A DNA stretch of 64,000 nucleotides from Anabaena minutissima FACHB-250. Its GTDB lineage: Bacteria > Cyanobacteriota > Cyanobacteriia > Cyanobacteriales > Nostocaceae. The DNA is taken from assembly GCF_014697125.1 (NCBI RefSeq), contig NZ_JACJRG010000013.1, positions 1 to 64,000 on the forward strand. The letters are read 5' to 3'. The stretch's first letter is position 1. Each line of letters starts with the position of its first letter. Shown here one piece after another: positions 61,610-64,000 of this stretch. The notes beneath the pieces were generated by a model. That model saw only the letters and a program-made list of their open reading frames with translations, was not told the DNA's origin and made no database searches. Made by a program: the position numbers and the translations under genes.

Positions 61610-62890
61610 GTGCTGGATATTAAGCAAATACGGGAAAACCCCCAACTAATTCAGGAACGGTTGAATAGTCGTAGTGGTAAATACGACATAAAACCGATAT
61701 TACAGTTAGATAGGCAGCAACGAGACATAGAAGTTACTCGTAGCCAACTGCAAGCTCGAAGTAATGAAATTGGTAAACTCGTTGGGCAGAAGATTAAATC
61801 TGGCGTGAGTCCTCAAGACCCAGAAATTCAAGCATTACGGGATGAGGGTAATAGTGTTAAAGCCCAATTGAGCGAACTAGAACCTAAAGAAAAAGAACTC
61901 AAAGCAGAAATTGAGCAACTTATCCTCGCAATTCCTAATGTACCCAGTGATTTTACACCCCTAGGTAAAAGTGAGGAAGATAACTTAGAAGTTCGCCGTT
62001 GGGGTGATGAGTACATACCTCAGAATCCCAATATTCTACCGCATTGGGAAATTGGCGAAAAGCTAGGTATTCTCAATGTCGAGCGAGCTGTGAAAGTTGC
62101 CCAAAGTCGCTTTGTAAACCTCATCGGTGCTGGTGCAGCACTGGAGAGGGCATTAATTAACTGGATGCTGACGATGCAAACCCAAGCTGGGTATGTAGAA
62201 GTTAGTCCGCCGCTTTTGGTAAATAGTCAGTCTTTGACGGCTACAGGCCAGTTACCCAAGTTTGCAGAAGAAAGTTTTAAATGTGCTGATGATGACTTAT
62301 GGCTGATTCCGACAGCAGAAGTACCCGTGACAAACCTTTATCGGGGAGAAATTCTAGGGGCGGAAAGTTTGCCTATATACCATTGTGCTTATACTCCTTG
62401 CTTTCGTAGAGAGGCGGGTAGCTATGGGCGTGATATGCGGGGGTTAATTCGCTTACATCAATTCAATAAAGTGGAGTTGGTAAAATTTGTACATCCCAAT
62501 ACCTCTTTTGATGAGTTAGAAAAATTGGTAGGCAATGCAGAAGCGATTTTACAGGCTTTAAAGTTACCTTACCGCGTGATCAATTTATGTAGTGGGGACT
62601 TGGGTTTCTCTTCCACTAAAACCTATGATTTAGAAGTTTGGCTACCTTCTTCTGGTAAGTACAGAGAGATTTCCAGTTGTTCTAATTTTGTAGACTTCCA
62701 GGCGAGACGGGCTGATATTCGGTTTAAAGAAGCTGGGAAGAAAGGTACTCAGTTTGTCCATACCCTCAACGGTTCAGGCTTGGCTGTGGGGCGCACAATG
62801 GCAGCTATTTTGGAAAATTATCAACAACCCGATGGGACTGTGTTGATACCGGAAGTATTGCAATCTTTCTTGGGACGTGAAATTTTGTAA
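61610..62890 (+). CDS. serS: Seryl-tRNA synthetase
   Basis: SerS joins serine to tRNA-Ser (and tRNA-Sec). 426 residues. The N-terminal coiled-coil arm (about 30-100, [20 protein letters not shown]) binds tRNA. The class II core has motif 2 [20 protein letters not shown] then [13 protein letters not shown], and motif 3 [20 protein letters not shown]. Start is GTG at 61610 (LDIKQIREN), which fits the family; the ribosome site is weak. A strong 14-base stem terminator follows (62903-62946). Confidence 0.97.
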   Translation: MLDIKQIRENPQLIQERLNSRSGKYDIKPILQLDRQQRDIEVTRSQLQARSNEIGKLVGQKIKSGVSPQDPEIQALRDEGNSVKAQLSELEPKEKELKAEIEQLILAIPNVPSDFTPLGKSEEDNLEVRRWGDEYIPQNPNILPHWEIGEKLGILNVERAVKVAQSRFVNLIGAGAALERALINWMLTMQTQAGYVEVSPPLLVNSQSLTATGQLPKFAEESFKCADDDLWLIPTAEVPVTNLYRGEILGAESLPIYHCAYTPCFRREAGSYGRDMRGLIRLHQFNKVELVKFVHPNTSFDELEKLVGNAEAILQALKLPYRVINLCSGDLGFSSTKTYDLEVWLPSSGKYREISSCSNFVDFQARRADIRFKEAGKKGTQFVHTLNGSGLAVGRTMAAILENYQQPDGTVLIPEVLQSFLGREIL

Positions 62891-62902
62891 TTAGTTCAAA
62901 AT

Positions 62903-62946
62903 TTACACAATTAGAGGCGTTATAATTTTCAACTCTAATTGTGTAA
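62903..62946 (+). terminator. Terminator of serS
   Basis: A perfect 14-base inverted repeat at 62903-62916 and 62933-62946 around a 16-base loop. The core is ACACAATTAGAG. It ends only 19 bases before the next gene starts. Confidence 0.75.
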
Positions 62947-62965
62947 TTAATGTTATTGAAACTAT

Positions 62966-64000
62966 ATGTATAGTGATGTAGACCTTTGGAGAGCGATATA
63001 TGCACTCTATGAATTGCTAGTAGATCAAGAGAAATCTGAGGCAAAATACCAAAACTTTTTTGAGTCGAATCCAGTTGTTTTCAAAACTTTAGGTTTTGAT
63101 ACTTTTCAGCCATACGAAAAATCATCTGGTAAACACATACCATTTGACAGCGAGCGCGGTTTTAGACCAGAACCTGATTTCCTATGTGCCAACCTAGAAT
63201 CTTGTACTTTAACTATTTTTGAGCTTAAAACTCCCTTTGTATCTCCATTCATCGTTGAAAGAACAGATGGCAATCGTCGAAAGTTTAATGCTACTGCCGA
63301 GTCGTATATTTCTCAAGCTACTGAATATGCTGACTCTATCCGCGAACGTCCTGAAGCTCGAAATGTAGTGAAATCAGATTTGTCAATCCCAGAAATATCT
63401 TCGTACAAAATCATCCTTATTTATGGACTTGCACAAGATAATAATATGGCTGACGTATCGCGACTTCTTGAAAATCGAACAACTCAAACTTCATTTCTTT
63501 GTTATGATTCATTGCTCAATAAACTAATTGACAAGTATTTAATCACTTATAGAAAAACAGAAAATCGAATTGGGGGGTCAGTGGTTTACCACTTGATTTT
63601 TGACAAAGAACAGCTATTTCCACGTTCATTCATTGCTGATCATGGTTTTCCTCAAAAAAATCGCTTATCTGTTTTCATTGAGAATGGGTATATTGTTTAT
63701 CAGTGTATTGACAAAGAATATAAAGTACATTTCTGTAAAGCTCCAATAATCTACGAAAAACCAGTCTACCTGCGATTTGAATTTGCAACTGATAATAATG
63801 GCATATATATGTCGTTAAACGTCAACAACGAAGAACAGGATTTACGCATTGGTAGTGCCAAATTAAATTTCGATTTACAACTGACAGGATTTGTTTTAGG
63901 TACAGATATCTCCTGCCAGTATTTTGGAAAATTCTATATACTTGAAGCATACTCTTCGTCAAAAACTATGTCTATTGAAGACAAGCTTGGCTCATACCAT
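62966..64000 (+). CDS. DUF4263 (Shedu-like) PD-(D/E)xK nuclease, 3' end beyond window
   Basis: An open frame of 345 codons from ATG 62966 to the window end, with no stop. Residues about 28-41 (YQNFFESNPVVFKT) match the first block of DUF4263. The catalytic core is FRPEPDFLC (Asp71), then TIFELKTPF (Glu86-x-Lys88) and SYISQATEYADSI (Gln117). It continues with SYKIILIYGLAQ and TSFLCYDSLLNKL near 146-186. These blocks in this order define Shedu-type nucleases, which defend against phage. In known Shedu proteins the nuclease is usually at the C-terminus; here about 150 further residues follow (VYLRFEFATDNNGIYMSLNV...GKFYILEAYSSSKTMSIEDK), which resemble a beta-sandwich or LamG-like domain. Start codon follows the serS terminator, so it must have its own promoter. 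Function by homology only. Confidence 0.8.
   Translation, partial: MYSDVDLWRAIYALYELLVDQEKSEAKYQNFFESNPVVFKTLGFDTFQPYEKSSGKHIPFDSERGFRPEPDFLCANLESCTLTIFELKTPFVSPFIVERTDGNRRKFNATAESYISQATEYADSIRERPEARNVVKSDLSIPEISSYKIILIYGLAQDNNMADVSRLLENRTTQTSFLCYDSLLNKLIDKYLITYRKTENRIGGSVVYHLIFDKEQLFPRSFIADHGFPQKNRLSVFIENGYIVYQCIDKEYKVHFCKAPIIYEKPVYLRFEFATDNNGIYMSLNVNNEEQDLRIGSAKLNFDLQLTGFVLGTDISCQYFGKFYILEAYSSSKTMSIEDKLGSYH

Overview
The window looks like chromosomal DNA of a filamentous, heterocyst-forming cyanobacterium of the Nostoc/Anabaena type. The evidence is the 5' end of psbD (photosystem II D2), Thf1/Psb29, a Ccb1-like b6f assembly factor, a Tic20-like protein, an Hik2-like kinase and many cyanobacteria-only families (UPF0367, DUF1997, DUF3155, DUF3611, DUF4079). 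The octamer GCGATCGC (HIP1) recurs throughout, and heptameric short tandem repeats (STRR) fill many gaps between genes. No phage, plasmid, insertion sequence or CRISPR array was seen. Most of the window is ordinary housekeeping sequence.

Layout. 1-8.1 kb: psbD fragment, UPF0367 protein with an ECF-type ATPase, a YacP-like NYN nuclease, tRNA-Asn, an ExbB/ExbD pair, a holin-IV-type membrane protein, Thf1 and a DUF697-type GTPase. 8.2-11.8 kb: argC, an MscS-like TM-helix protein and an SRPBCC protein. 11.9-19.4 kb: a minus-strand metal/corrinoid uptake locus. In order of transcription it holds a cobalamin riboswitch, a DUF1636 protein, a Fur/Zur-type box, a TonB-dependent receptor, a [2Fe-2S] ferredoxin-like protein, and a BtuF-BtuC-BtuD-like ABC importer. 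19.5-31 kb: mutS, a Uma2 nuclease, a membrane GTPase, an aldo/keto reductase, an AraC regulator, a PhoD phosphatase and a PEP-CTERM protein. 31.4-38.6 kb: a pentapeptide-repeat protein, purK followed by the 6S RNA gene, a pair of M16 proteins (one catalytic, one lacking the zinc motif), a peptidoglycan-binding protein, a second holin-IV protein and a lone CbiG C-terminal/CobE protein. 39-53 kb: an ankyrin protein, several membrane or unknown proteins, an SDR-like protein, a lysozyme-like muramidase, a SPOR-type protein, a Gfo/Idh oxidoreductase, cinA, a MraY/WecA-type transferase, glyA, a Tic20-like protein, an FAH-family protein and rpsF. 53-64 kb: a coiled-coil protein, tandem paralogues with and without SLH domains, an Hik2-like kinase, DUF3155, Ccb1-like, PadR, DUF3611, serS and an unfinished DUF4263 (Shedu-like) nuclease that runs off the window.

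The two places most worth attention are the Btu-like locus and the terminal gene. The Btu-like locus seems to combine an RNA sensor for cobalamin with a Fur/Zur-type operator inside the gene cluster. In the terminal gene a Shedu-type PD-(D/E)xK nuclease core sits near the N-terminus and is followed by a C-terminal region that I read as possibly beta-sandwich. All family calls come from reading motifs by eye; no database search was run.
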